Shown: positions 34,599 to 44,077 of the stretch, one piece after another
Position numbering within the stretch: the first letter of the stretch is position 1
Layout: each line of letters starts with the position of its first letter
Assembly: GCF_050485565.1 (NCBI RefSeq)
Contig: NZ_JBJHBQ010000001.1
Coordinates: forward strand, 409,494 to 473,493
Source of the DNA: Glycocaulis sp050485565
GTDB taxonomy: Bacteria; Pseudomonadota; Alphaproteobacteria; Caulobacterales; Maricaulaceae
Length of the DNA: 64,000 nt
Direction: 5' to 3'
Translations under genes and position numbers: made by a program
The notes under the pieces: model-generated
Seen by the model: only the letters and a program-made list of their open reading frames with translations
What the model was told of the DNA's origin: nothing
Databases searched by the model: none

Positions 34599-35579
34599 AT
34601 GACCCAGCCCACCCTGCCCGATTATGCCATCATCGCCGAGGGCCTTGAAAAGACTTATGCCGGGTCGAAAAAGCGCGAGCCCAAGCAGGCGCTCACAGGC
34701 ATTGACCTGAAAGTGCGCCGCGGCTCGATCTTCGGGCTGCTGGGGCCTAATGGCGCAGGCAAATCGACCTTCATCAATATCCTCGCCGGGCTGACCAACA
34801 AGACCGGCGGCACGGCCAGCATCTGGGGCCACGACATCACCAGCGCCGCGCGGCAGGCGCGTGCCTCGATCGGTGTCGTGCCGCAGGAAATCAACATGGA
34901 CGTGTTCTTCACGCCCTTTGAGACGCTGGAGCTGATGGCGGGGTTTTACGGCGTCCCCAAGGGCGAGCGGCGCTCCGATGAATTGCTTGAGGTGATGGGC
35001 CTTGCCGACAAGCGCAATGCCTATGTGCGCCAGCTATCGGGCGGCATGAAGCGGCGCCTCCTGATCGCCAAGGCGCTGGTGCATAATCCGCCTGTTCTGG
35101 TACTCGATGAGCCCACAGCCGGGGTGGATATCGAGCTGCGCCGCCAGCTGTGGGAGTATGTCGTCAAGCTGAACGGGCTGGGCGTGACCATCGTGCTGAC
35201 CACGCATTATCTCGAAGAGGCGCAGGAGCTGTGCGACGAGATCGCCATTATCGATCAGGGCCGGGTTGTGGCGAGCGAACCCAAGCACAGCCTCTTGCGC
35301 CGTCTGGACCGCAAGACCCTGATTATCGAAGCGGAATCGGCGCTTTCGGCCATTCCTGCCGGGTTTGAAGGGCTGGATGCGGACCTGCGCGATGGCGCGC
35401 TGACCATCACCTACCGGGCCGGACAGACATCGGTGGGCGATCTCATCGCCCGCTTCAATGAAAGCGGCCAGCGTATCCGTGATCTGAGGACCGAAGAACC
35501 CGACCTGGAGGATGTTTTCCTCGCCCTGACGTATAATAGCGGGCAAGCTGGGGCGCAGGAGGCCAAGGCGGCGCGCTGA
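34599..35579 (+). CDS. ABC-2-type transporter ATP-binding protein
   Basis: 326 residues from the ATG at 34599. Walker A GPNGAGKST (49-57), signature LSGGMKRRLLIAKAL, Walker B VLVLDEPTAGVD and the H-loop TTHYLEEAQELCDE are all intact. A C-terminal extension (about 235-326) is typical of multidrug/polysaccharide ABC-2 ATPases of the CcmA type. No permease gene is adjacent: the next gene encodes a two-helix protein. The permease must be elsewhere, or this is an orphan ATPase. Confidence 0.9.
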   Translation: MTQPTLPDYAIIAEGLEKTYAGSKKREPKQALTGIDLKVRRGSIFGLLGPNGAGKSTFINILAGLTNKTGGTASIWGHDITSAARQARASIGVVPQEINMDVFFTPFETLELMAGFYGVPKGERRSDELLEVMGLADKRNAYVRQLSGGMKRRLLIAKALVHNPPVLVLDEPTAGVDIELRRQLWEYVVKLNGLGVTIVLTTHYLEEAQELCDEIAIIDQGRVVASEPKHSLLRRLDRKTLIIEAESALSAIPAGFEGLDADLRDGALTITYRAGQTSVGDLIARFNESGQRIRDLRTEEPDLEDVFLALTYNSGQAGAQEAKAAR

Positions 35580-35622
35580 TCTGCTGCGCTGCTGACGGGG
35601 GCCAAGCCATCCGGGAGAACCG

Positions 35623-35919
35623 GTGATGATGCGTTTTTTCAAGTCAGTCGGCGCTGCCAGCCTGTGCGCTATCGGTCTGGGGCTGGCGTTTATAATCATC
35701 TTCCAGATCCAGCCGGTGTCACCGGCGGGCTGGGTTGTTCTGGTGCTGCTCGCACTTGCCGCCTTCGTGACCGCACTCGTGGCCTATCGCTGGATGATGG
35801 GCGCGGAGTTTTATCCCAAAGACGCCGAACGCGGGTACGGTGACCGCTATATGGCCGGGCTGGGCTTTGGCAGGGGCCAGAGTGGACGCCGCGGCGAGGA
35901 CGATGCGGACATTTCCTAG
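35623..35919 (+). CDS. Small two-helix membrane protein
   Basis: 98 residues with two hydrophobic helices (about 7-27 and 34-54) and a hydrophilic, Gly/Arg/Asp-rich tail. No family is recognised. It starts 43 bases after the ABC ATPase gene, on the same strand, so it may be its membrane partner or simply a neighbour. Confidence 0.65.
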   Translation: MMMRFFKSVGAASLCAIGLGLAFIIIFQIQPVSPAGWVVLVLLALAAFVTALVAYRWMMGAEFYPKDAERGYGDRYMAGLGFGRGQSGRRGEDDADIS

Positions 35920-35946
35920 CGGCGCGCCAGCGATGCGGGCGGTGGG

Positions 35947-37947
35947 CTAGCTCTCTTCGGTAAAGCGGTTGTCCTGACCCGGATCGAACCGTGCCAGATC
36001 GGCGCTGTTCATCACGGCGCGCACCTGGGCGGCATAGGCATCCCCGCTTTCCGCATAAGGTCCTACAAAACCGACCAGCGCTGGTCCGGTAGGGTATTGG
36101 CCATTACCGCGCAGGGCTGCCCGCTCGGCGCGGAAAGCGGCAAAGTCGCGATGGGTGTTGAGTACATCCACATAATCGGCCGCCGCAGCGGTCAGGCTGG
36201 GAAAGCGGCCATCGCGCGCCGAGCGGCCATACAGCGTATTACGCGCCAGAGCCGGGCTGCTGGAACCCCAGCCGGTCGCCAGCGCGGCCTGGGCGGCCCC
36301 CAGCGAAGGCGGCACGATATCGACGCGGGCCAGCAGATCATCCAGATCGTCATAGCGGCCGCCATAGCGCCTTGCGAGCGTGTCGCGCCGCGCCTGCTGG
36401 GGCAGGCTCAACGGGATGCCGGCCTCCTCCTGCGCACGCATGACCAGCAATTGCTCACGCTCCTCCATGATGCGTTCGTTCTGCGCTGCGACGAGCCCCG
36501 CCGCCACGCGGGCAAACGTGTCGCGGCGATGGGCCGGGTCCATCTGGTCCCAGTCCGAGGGGAAGCTTTCCAGGCGCACAGCGCGCGGCCCCCCATCAGG
36601 CCCCAGCGCGGCCAGAAGCTCACGCATGTTTAGCGGCGCAATTGCGTCGCGGCCGGTATCGCGCTCGTTCACGCCGAACGACACCAGCGCGCTTGCCAGC
36701 GTGAAGCCGACCGCAACGGCTGCGATCATGCCCGCATTGGCAAGATTGCCGCCCCGCGCCAAGGGCGGCGCGACCTGGAACAGGCGCGCGACCGGGCCTG
36801 CGGTCCAGCCCTGGATAACCAGCGAGGCAATGACGACGGCAAAGGCAGCGGAGAAATAGAGGTTCGCGTTCTCCACCCCTGCCAGCACTGGAAACGCCCC
36901 CAGAAAGATCGGCACCGCCCCGCGCAGGCCCATCCAGCCGATAAAGGCGCGCTCATTGATGCGGAAGCGCTCCGGCGCCAGGCAGACAAGCACCGCCACC
37001 GGGCGGGCAATGAGGATCAGCACGAAGGCCAGCCCCAGCGCCGGCAAGGCCACTTCAGCTGCGTGGCTGGGCGTGACCAGCAGGCCCAGCATCAGGAACA
37101 GGCCGATCTGGGCGATCCAGGCCAGCCCGTCGGAAAAGCGCGCGGTCGCCTCTGCCGCGCGGCGCTTGGGCGCGGAAGCCATGGCCACTCCGGCAAGATA
37201 GGCGGCCAGAAAGCCGGAGCCGCCAACCACTTCGGCAAACGCAAACAGGAACACCGCCGCCGCGGACGCAAAGATCGGATAAAGCCCGATGGGCAGGCCG
37301 ATCTTGCGCTCGACATAGGCAATCGCACGCCCGCCAAACCAGCCCAGCGCGCCGCCCGCCAGTATGGCCCAGACAATGGAGAGGGTGGCGATAAGCGGAT
37401 CGGGAATGCCCTGCCCCGTCAGCCACGCCACGAAGGTGACCACAAGGATCACCGCCATGGGATCGTTGAAACCGGATTCGGCCTCCAGCGTGGTCGCCAC
37501 GCGCGGGCGGGCCTTGATATCCTTGCCGGCGATCAGCATCAGCACAGCGGCGGCGTCGGTGGACGACACGATGGCGCCCATCAGGGCGGCCTCGACCCAG
37601 CCCAGCCCGAACAGATATCTGGCCGCGAGGGCGGTGATGCCCGCGGTGATGATGACCCCCAGCGTGGCAAGGCTGAGCGCGGGCCGCAACACGCTGCGCA
37701 GGCGGCGCAGCTTGGTGCCGAGCCCGCCATCAAACAGAATGAGCGCCAGCGCCAGTGATCCGAACAGATAGGCTGTGTCATGGGCATGGAAGGCGATGCC
37801 GCCAGGGCCTTCCTCGCCCGCCAGCATGCCGATGACCAGGAAGATCAGCAATAGCGGAGCCCCGGCCTGCCGCGTTGCGGCAGCCCCCGCAATGGCGAGG
37901 AGGACAAGGCCCGCCGCCGCTAGCAAGATGAACTCTGCTGAACCCAT
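35947..37947 (-). CDS. CPA1-type K+/H+ antiporter fused to a Bax-like glucosaminidase domain lacking the catalytic Glu
   Basis: 666 residues from the ATG at 37947 (a TTG at 37992 would add 15). Residues about 1-395 are a 12-helix antiporter of the NhaP2 type, with SSTDAAAV and ESGFNDPMA. An extra helix (about 404-425) then places the rest, on a 12-in topology, in the periplasm. Residues about 475-655 match Bax-like GH73-related glucosaminidase domains: RVDIVPPSLGAAQAAL, TGWG, NTLYGR, YVDVLNTHRDFAAFR, YAESGDAYAAQVRAVM. In active enzymes the motif is A-L/T-E-S-G-W-G; here it is A-L-A-T-G-W-G (codon 36277-36279 is GCG). The expected C-terminal TrkA-C cytosolic domain is absent. Confidence 0.85.
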   Translation of the reverse strand: MGSAEFILLAAAGLVLLAIAGAAATRQAGAPLLLIFLVIGMLAGEEGPGGIAFHAHDTAYLFGSLALALILFDGGLGTKLRRLRSVLRPALSLATLGVIITAGITALAARYLFGLGWVEAALMGAIVSSTDAAAVLMLIAGKDIKARPRVATTLEAESGFNDPMAVILVVTFVAWLTGQGIPDPLIATLSIVWAILAGGALGWFGGRAIAYVERKIGLPIGLYPIFASAAAVFLFAFAEVVGGSGFLAAYLAGVAMASAPKRRAAEATARFSDGLAWIAQIGLFLMLGLLVTPSHAAEVALPALGLAFVLILIARPVAVLVCLAPERFRINERAFIGWMGLRGAVPIFLGAFPVLAGVENANLYFSAAFAVVIASLVIQGWTAGPVARLFQVAPPLARGGNLANAGMIAAVAVGFTLASALVSFGVNERDTGRDAIAPLNMRELLAALGPDGGPRAVRLESFPSDWDQMDPAHRRDTFARVAAGLVAAQNERIMEEREQLLVMRAQEEAGIPLSLPQQARRDTLARRYGGRYDDLDDLLARVDIVPPSLGAAQAALATGWGSSSPALARNTLYGRSARDGRFPSLTAAAADYVDVLNTHRDFAAFRAERAALRGNGQYPTGPALVGFVGPYAESGDAYAAQVRAVMNSADLARFDPGQDNRFTEES

Positions 37948-38111
37948 GATATCGTCGATATAGGCGGTCGCGCCTGACCATGGAAGCGCCAAGCCTGCCC
38001 GTCACACGCTGGCCGTCATGGCTGCTCTGCGGCCGGGCACGCCAGGCTGGTTTTTGCGCGGCGTCAGTCCATTGAATAGTCCTGCGCGGCCCTGTAAGAG
38101 AGCGTGGTGAT

Positions 38112-38158
<47 letters not shown>

Positions 38159-38188
<30 letters not shown>

Positions 38189-39769
38189 TTCCCGAACAAA
38201 AGAAAGAACCCCCATGGGTGTGTCCGCCATCTCGGCGGCAGCGGCCTTCGCCAGCCGGGTCTTCGATCCCGTGATGCGGATGGCGTCGTCGCTGACGGCG
38301 ACCTCGGACAGCACCAGCCGGGCATAGGCCTGCTTGAGCTCCGGCGAGCCGTCCTTCAGCTTGTCCTTCAGGAATGCGGCCAGCTTTGCGATGGCGTCCG
38401 CGGTCAGCTCCGGCTCGCCCTCGGCGATGCGCCGCTGCAGGGCGCTGGCCTGCTGGCTGAGCTCGTCGCGCCGGAGGCGCAGGCCCACCAGCCGGTCGCG
38501 CAGGTCGGGGTCGTCCGCGGCCATGGCGCCGGTCTCCACCAGCGAAAGCAGGCGGGTGATCGCCGCGCCCGCCTCGGTGGCCTGGGCCTTGAGCTTCGCG
38601 AGCCTGTCCCTGGAGGCCTGGTCGCGCGCGCTGGCGGCCTTGAGATAGTCCTGCAGCAGGTCGGTGAGATAATCCGGGTTCAGGGCCTGGGCGGTGACCG
38701 TTGCAATCACTTGCTCGTCGAGCCGGTCCATGCGGATGCGCTTGGACGGGCAGGCCGCCGTGCCCTGCTTGATCTTGGTCGAGCAGGCGTAATAGCGGTA
38801 GGCCCCGCCCTTGCCGGTGTTCTGGATCATGGCCGCCCCGCAATGCCCGCATCGGGCCAGCCCGGCGAGCAGGGTGGGGCCGTTGGCGACGCGCGGCGGG
38901 GTGCGCTTGGGGTTGCGGCTCTGGAGCAGACGCTGGACGGCGTCGAAGGTGGCCTGGTCGACGATGGCGGGCACGGCCAGCTCGATCCATTCAGACGGCG
39001 GGCGGACGGTGCCGTTGCGGCTGTCGCGCCGGTTGAACTGGTGGCGGCCGACATAGGTGGTGGAGGTCAGGATGGCGTGCACGCCCCCGGTCATGAAGGG
39101 CCTGCCCCGGCGCGTGACGCCGCGCTGGTTGAGATGGGAGGCGATGGCCTTGACGCCCATGGGGCGGCTTTGCGCCCCTGCCGCCAGCGTGAACATCTCG
39201 CGGACGATCTCCGCCTCGGCCTCGTCGATCACCAGCACCTTCTTGTCCCGCGTCCCGCGCCGCTCGGCGATTCTCAGCCCGTACCCGAAGGGCGGGCGGG
39301 AGCCGTTCCAGAAGCCCTGGCGGGCGTTCTCCATCATGGCGCGGTGGACGTGCTTGGCGTTCTCGCGCGACTGGTGCTCGTCGAAGACGTTCAGGACCTT
39401 GCGGATGAACTCCCCGCTGGCGTCCTGGCCGATGTCCTGGGTGATGGAGACCAGCGACACCCCCGCCTTCCTGAGCTGGCGGACATAGAGCTCCGAATGC
39501 AGCGAGTCCCGGCTGAAACGGGAGAGCGAATGGACGACCACATGGTCGAAGGGCCGCTCGGGCCGGGTGGCCTTGAAGATCAGCTCCTGGAAGACGGGCC
39601 GGTCGTCGTCCAGCGCGGACGCGCCCGGCTCGGAGAAGATTTCGGCGACCTGCCAGCCCTTGGCCTCGCACCACGCCCGGCACTGGGCGATCTGGTCGGG
39701 CAGGGACAGGTCGCGCTCGGCCTGCCTTGTGGTGGAGACCCTCACATATATGGCCGCGCGGATGGTCAT
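38159..39769 (-). CDS. Large serine recombinase
   Basis: 536 residues: resolvase N-terminal catalytic domain (about 1-150) with the nucleophile in AIYVRVSTTRQ (S12) and HSLSRFSRDS; recombinase domain (about 165-270, RPPFGYGLRI and VKAIASHLNQRGV); a zinc ribbon (CGHCGAAM...YACS, about 300-330); and a coiled-coil C-terminus. The final residues RTRQDSNL are read antisense through the tRNA-Arg 3' end, with the stop at 38159. Its start overlaps the 64-residue gene by 4 bases, making it the last of four coupled genes. Predicted to insert or excise the element at the tRNA. Confidence 0.93.
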
Positions 39770-39960
39770 GCGCTCTCCTCCCCGCCCCGGATCAGGGCGT
39801 CGATCTCGGGACCGAACAGGGCCCGCAGCAGGGCGATCTCCGCGCTCCTCACCGGCAGGCGGGCGGGCATGCCGGTGATCTCCAGGCGGCGGTCGTCCAC
39901 ATGGATGGTCACGGCGGCCTCGGGGGGCGACAGGGTCAGCATGGCGAGGTCTCCCATCAT
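39766..39960 (-). CDS. Small protein coupled to the recombinase genes
   Basis: 64 residues (MMGDLAMLTLSPPEAAVTIHVDDRRLEITG at the start). It overlaps the tyrosine recombinase gene and the serine recombinase gene by 4 bases on each side. It has a predicted beta-rich N-terminal half and a helical end, and no recognised family. By position it may be an accessory or directionality factor for one of the recombinases, but that is inference. Confidence 0.7.
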   Translation of the reverse strand: MMGDLAMLTLSPPEAAVTIHVDDRRLEITGMPARLPVRSAEIALLRALFGPEIDALIRGGEESA

Positions 39961-41039
39961 ACCGCCTCCTTCCGGATTTCCGCGATCACATCCGCCCAGT
40001 CGTCCAGCGCCGCGGCCATGCGGGCCTGGATGTAGTAGGCCTGCCCGCTCTTCATGGAGCAGTGCTGGAGGACGTCTTTGACGATGCCGACATGCTCAGG
40101 GTCGCGCAGCGCGATCTCGGTGGCCGCGCAGTGCCGGAACAGGTGCAGGCTGGTGGCGCGGCCCGTACGGGCGGCTATCAGGCGGGGAATGCGGGTGGTG
40201 GCGTAAGCCGGATCGAGGGGCGTGCCCTTGCGCGTCAGCCAGAACCACCCCTCGTCCTCGCCCCCGGAACTGTGCGGGTTGTTCCTGAGGATCGGGCGGG
40301 CCTCGGCGAGATAAGCGTCGATCAGCGGGCGCAGCCAGCCCGGGTAGCTGAAGGCGATCCGGTTGCCCGCCTTGGTCTGGCTGGGCGGGAAGTCCGCCCT
40401 GACCTGGCGCTCGGTCACGAAGACGGTCTCGCTCAGGCGCATCCCGCACAGATTCCGGCGCCGGATCGGCCGCGCGACGAGCATGAGGATGACCAGGCCA
40501 TCGCGCATCCGCACGGCCCCGTCCAGGCTGGGCCCGTCGGCCATCATCTCGGTGCCTTCGGAAAACAGATCGAGGCCGAGCGACAGCAGCTCTCTGACGG
40601 ACGACATTCGCGGGGATTTCGCGCGGGCCGGCCGGGCGCGCTTTTTGAGGCGGACGGCCAGAGCGTCAAGCCAGTCGAGGCCATGGGGCGGGGTGGCGCA
40701 GCGGATGAAGGCGGCGATATTGCCTGCCACGGACGCCATCGTGCCTTCGGCGCGACCCGGAGCATAGACCGCGATGAAGCGCCGGACCCGGTCCCGGTCG
40801 ACCCTGCGGTGCGGCAGGGCCGCAGGGTCGAGCTGACCGGTCCGGTCCAGCCATCCCAGCCAGATGCCGTAATCGTATTCGATCTTGGCCAGGGTCGATG
40901 GGGCCCAGCTCGACGCCGGGCCCTCCTCGTCAAGAAAATCGGCCGGCTCGCGGGCGGCGGCCCACAGGCGGCGGTCTGCTTCCGGCCAGGCGGCGGGTTT
41001 GAGCGGGGGGAAAGCCTGATGCATGACCGCCCCCCTCAC
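39957..41039 (-). CDS. Tyrosine recombinase, 360 residues
   Basis: A phage-integrase-type catalytic domain with Arg in VARPIRRRNLCGMRL, the H-x-x-R box LHLFRHCAATEIA, and the C-terminal LQHCSMKSGQAYYIQA with candidate nucleophile Tyr. The N-terminal half is a helical core-binding domain. The starting TGA/ATG overlaps by 4 bases both the upstream 561-residue recombinase and the downstream small gene. The start could also be the Met five codons later (MHQAF). Confidence 0.85.
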   Translation of the reverse strand: MRGAVMHQAFPPLKPAAWPEADRRLWAAAREPADFLDEEGPASSWAPSTLAKIEYDYGIWLGWLDRTGQLDPAALPHRRVDRDRVRRFIAVYAPGRAEGTMASVAGNIAAFIRCATPPHGLDWLDALAVRLKKRARPARAKSPRMSSVRELLSLGLDLFSEGTEMMADGPSLDGAVRMRDGLVILMLVARPIRRRNLCGMRLSETVFVTERQVRADFPPSQTKAGNRIAFSYPGWLRPLIDAYLAEARPILRNNPHSSGGEDEGWFWLTRKGTPLDPAYATTRIPRLIAARTGRATSLHLFRHCAATEIALRDPEHVGIVKDVLQHCSMKSGQAYYIQARMAAALDDWADVIAEIRKEAV

Positions 41040-42721
41040 AGCTCGTCTTCGTCGGACGCGTCGCCGCGCTCAAGATCGACGATGGCGTCCCATTGCGCGA
41101 GAGCCGCTTCCATGTCCTCGCCGCAATAGAAGTTGATGGTGGTGGCGATGTTGGTGTGACCGAGCATCTGCCGGGCCTGTTCGAAACTGCCCGGCCGCGC
41201 CTTGAGCAGATTGGTGGTCGCGAAGTGGCGCATGAGGTGGGGATTCACCACCACGCCCAGCTCCCGCATCATCTGATCGGAAAAGGCCTTCGAGAGCGGA
41301 CCCTCGCCGATAGACCGGCCCTTGTCTCCGATGAACAGCCGCGTGCACTGCGGGTTCAGCCGGGGACGGAACCGGGTGCGCCACAGTTCGAGAACGCGGG
41401 TCGCCCCGACCGGCAGATGCCCCGACAGAGCGATCCCGTTCTTGACCTCGTCCTCGGGGATTCCGATCCGCCAGCGCAGGCCATCGACTTCATCGACCCG
41501 CTGGACATAGCGTTCGAGATCGAGGTCGACCACATTGCGGATGCGGATAGGCATGTGCAGCAGCAGCTCCAGCATGGCCGCGCCCCGCATCCGCAGCGCC
41601 TGTTCACGGGTAGGGTTCTTCACCGAGGCGAGTTCCGCCTCGATCACGAGGGGGAGCATGAAGAAGGCGCGGCGCCGCCTGGGGTCATCAAACTGGGCGA
41701 GCCGCTCCCTGTTCTTCCTCTTCAAGCCCCGCGATTTGTCCCGGAGCTTGCGCAGGTAAATGCCAAGCTTCGCCGAAATCGCCTCAGGCGCGCCGGAGAA
41801 TTTCGCGAAGCTGAGATAAGCGTTCACCGCCCCCCACAGCATGGGCCGGGCTTCGCCCTTATGACCGCGCCCGCCTTCAAGCAGCTTCAGGCCACGATTG
41901 ATCAGATCGAGCTGAAGGCAGTCGGCCAGGGACTGGAACGTCTCGATCGGCACGCCGTCCTTGACGAGCAGGGAAAGCTGGAGCCGCAGATGATAGGCGT
42001 AGTTGCGGATCGTGGCCGGGCTGAGCGGCTCGAATTTCTCCTGATCTTCATCGGTCCAGTCGGGCGCGGCCATCGTTTCCGCATAGCGCTCGATATCGTC
42101 GCGCAGACCTTCAGGGAAGTCCGACCAGGGCAGGGTCTTCGTCTCGGTCGTTTCCACGTTTTCGATCACCGGATATCGCCCGCCCGACCACGGGACCACT
42201 TCGCTGTTCCAGATGCGCCGGGCGCGGTGCCACGCCTCCTTGGGGTGCTTCGCCGTGCTCAGGGTCAGCAGCTCATCGAGAAAGCGCGTGAACGTGCCCT
42301 CGGTGACGTCGTCCGGTTCGATCCCGTAGGATGTGCACCAGCCGGGGAAGCGGGTGAAGAATTTCTGGGACCGGGCGGACAAACCGCTGAGCAGCGTGTT
42401 CCAGGCTTCAGAGCGGCGGTAATTGCGGCGGCTCCGGTGGAGCACCTGCACCCCGCCTGCGGCGAGCGCGGCGTTCAGGTTCGAGCGCACCGTGGCCCAG
42501 GACGACTTCTTCATGTGCTTGTGCCAGCAGGCCGTGCCGGCCAGCTTCCGGATGATGGCCGGGTCGGCCAGCGTGTCGGACGGCAACCGGTCGACGACTT
42601 TGCAGAAGCGGTTGATCGCCGAGATGTAGAGCTTGGCCTTGGCGGCTGGGACGTCGTCCTGCGCCTTCAGCGTCTCGATGAGGGCGGCGAGGGTCACGGT
42701 GGGTTGCTTTTGTCCAGGCAT
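41036..42721 (-). CDS. Tyrosine recombinase, 561 residues
   Basis: A large tyrosine recombinase. The N-terminal SAM-like and linker region runs to about 360. The catalytic part has Arg in LHMPIRIRNVVDLDLE, the H-x-x-R box PHLMRHFATTNLL and the final LGHTNIATTINFYC with the tyrosine nucleophile. It is longer than ordinary integrases, as in the large members of recombinase pairs such as TnpA/TnpB of Tn554-type elements. Transcription starts in the 155-base gap upstream, which carries inverted repeats. Confidence 0.88.
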   Translation of the reverse strand: MPGQKQPTVTLAALIETLKAQDDVPAAKAKLYISAINRFCKVVDRLPSDTLADPAIIRKLAGTACWHKHMKKSSWATVRSNLNAALAAGGVQVLHRSRRNYRRSEAWNTLLSGLSARSQKFFTRFPGWCTSYGIEPDDVTEGTFTRFLDELLTLSTAKHPKEAWHRARRIWNSEVVPWSGGRYPVIENVETTETKTLPWSDFPEGLRDDIERYAETMAAPDWTDEDQEKFEPLSPATIRNYAYHLRLQLSLLVKDGVPIETFQSLADCLQLDLINRGLKLLEGGRGHKGEARPMLWGAVNAYLSFAKFSGAPEAISAKLGIYLRKLRDKSRGLKRKNRERLAQFDDPRRRRAFFMLPLVIEAELASVKNPTREQALRMRGAAMLELLLHMPIRIRNVVDLDLERYVQRVDEVDGLRWRIGIPEDEVKNGIALSGHLPVGATRVLELWRTRFRPRLNPQCTRLFIGDKGRSIGEGPLSKAFSDQMMRELGVVVNPHLMRHFATTNLLKARPGSFEQARQMLGHTNIATTINFYCGEDMEAALAQWDAIVDLERGDASDEDEL

Positions 42722-42750
42722 GACAAGTTCCTTGCTTGGTCAGATTGAGA

Positions 42751-42840
42751 CATGATAAGTCATGATGAGTCGAAGAGCAAAATTGATAATGACCTCACGA
42801 CACATAAGCGTCCGTGAATAGTTGTGAGGTTTTCATTTCA
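42751..42840. repeat. Inverted repeats upstream of the recombinase operon
   Basis: CATGA-TAAG-TCATG (42751-42764) and a wider pair ACCTCAC (42792-42798) / GTGAGGT (42834-42840) lie in the gap between the 561-residue recombinase and the excisionase-like gene. They could be recombinase or excisionase binding sites, or part of a terminator. The functional meaning is open. Confidence 0.4.
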
Positions 42841-42876
42841 ACTTTGACTTCACCTCATTCATTGCGGCAGAGCGCG

Positions 42877-43110
42877 TCAGGAGCGGTCTTTGCGCTTCCA
42901 CGCGATGAAAGCCTCCAGGTCCCGCCGGTGCACGCGCACCATCCGCGGCCCGAAGCGGGTCGCGATCAGGTCTCCGCTGGCGATGAAGCGCTCGACCTGC
43001 TTGCGGCTGCAGCCGAGTTCGGCGGCGATCTGATCCTTCGTCAGCATCGCGCCGGACGCGGGCCGGGGCTGACCGGACTTGCCGGACGGGGTGTCGGGGG
43101 TGTTGGCCAT
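42877..43110 (-). CDS. Excisionase/MerR-like helix-turn-helix protein
   Basis: 77 residues from the ATG at 43110, which has a perfect AGGAGG upstream; the frame is open further but that start is weak. The C-terminal two thirds are a HTH_17-type domain: MLTKDQIAAELGCSRKQVERFIASGDL then a wing with MVRVHRRDLEAFI. Such proteins are typical excisionases or element regulators. It lies 155 bases upstream of the recombinase operon on the same strand. Confidence 0.88.
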   Translation of the reverse strand: MANTPDTPSGKSGQPRPASGAMLTKDQIAAELGCSRKQVERFIASGDLIATRFGPRMVRVHRRDLEAFIAWKRKDRS

Positions 43111-43451
43111 GGAGAACCTCCTTTGCTGCGGGCCGTGAAATCCAGACGGAATCCCGTCTGAATTTTTTTCGGCCGCGTCCCGGAGGTTCGGCTTGTTGAG
43201 GGGAGCAGGATGTCCAGCGTTTGACAACGCCCTGATCGCCGAGTGGTGCAAAACACGACCCACCCGGGGCAGCCGGGGTTGCGTTCACCACCCCCGGTTG
43301 TTCGCGCTCGAAAGCCTTCGCCAGGACCGCCATCAGAGAGCCCGTCCGCCCCCTTCAGCGCTTTCCGCTTGCGTTGCCCGGCATGGACGCGGCGAACCGA
43401 TTCGCTCCCGATCCGCTGGCCGCCGGGGCTCGCGGGAACGCGGAGCGGCGG
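43111..43451. other. Non-coding gap in the island
   Basis: 341 bases between the excisionase-like gene and the 172-residue protein gene at 43452. Open frames here look like shadows. The notable element is a terminator-like hairpin oriented to the plus strand at 43143-43169. Confidence 0.5.
43143..43169 (+). terminator. Terminator-like hairpin on the plus strand
   Basis: CAGACGG (43143-43149) - AATC - CCGTCTG (43154-43160) is followed by AA and seven T. As read on the plus strand this is a good intrinsic terminator, but all neighbouring genes run on the minus strand, so it may end an antisense or small RNA. Confidence 0.55.
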
Positions 43452-43970
43452 CTACCGGTCGTTCGCAGGCCTGTTCGTGGCTTTGGCGAGCGCGGCGAGC
43501 AGCGCCGCCTCCCGCCCGGACAGGGCTCCCGCCTCGCATTCCGCGCCGTGGGCGAGCAGGACGGATTCGAAGACCGCATACTGCTCGGCGGAGAAGGTCA
43601 TCAGCACGGTGCGGCGGTCCCTGCCGGTCACGCCTTGCTGCAAGAGCGCGCGAAGGCCCTCCAGCGAGCAGGCCTGGGCCACCTTGACCAGATCGCGCCA
43701 GTTCTCGGCATCGACCCGCGGGCTGATCAGCCGCAGCCGGGCCCAGCCGATCCGGCCCAGCGTGGCGTCATCGATGGGCAGCGCCCGGAACGGGCGGGTC
43801 ACCGCCGCGATCTGCTCGGCGGTTTCCGGGTCGAGACCCAGAAACGAGATCACGGCGCGGCGGCAGTCCGGGGCCTCCTCCCGCAGCTCGTTGAGATGGC
43901 GCGACAGCGTCATCATGACGTCCCCGGTGAACTCGGCCATGCCTTCGATATTCGGGGTGGTTCTGGTCAT
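43452..43970 (-). CDS. Island protein of unknown family, copy A
   Basis: 172 residues, start supported by GAGGAG. It is all-helical, with FRALPIDDATLGRIGWARLRLISPRV in the middle and VLMTFSAEQYAVFESVLLAHGA toward the end. It aligns along most of its length with the protein at 44078-44596 (shared FR.LPI, IGW.+L.LI.P.V, E.W, L.HG, RE..L.AAL), so the two are tandem paralogues. The family is not known to me. Position in the element suggests a regulatory, replication or partition-like role. Confidence 0.75.
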   Translation of the reverse strand: MTRTTPNIEGMAEFTGDVMMTLSRHLNELREEAPDCRRAVISFLGLDPETAEQIAAVTRPFRALPIDDATLGRIGWARLRLISPRVDAENWRDLVKVAQACSLEGLRALLQQGVTGRDRRTVLMTFSAEQYAVFESVLLAHGAECEAGALSGREAALLAALAKATNRPANDR

Positions 43971-44077
43971 GGGTGTCTCCTCGGGCGCGGCGCGCCCGGC
44001 GATGGGAATGAGATGCCGGCAGGGGCGGCTCCGCTCTTCCGGGGCCTGGCCCCGGAAGAGCGGGCGCGCCGCAGGGA

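Noticed and set aside
42833..43333. 166-residue minus-strand frame overlapping the excisionase-like gene
   Set aside because: The other frame has AGGAGG and a clear HTH domain; this one has neither.
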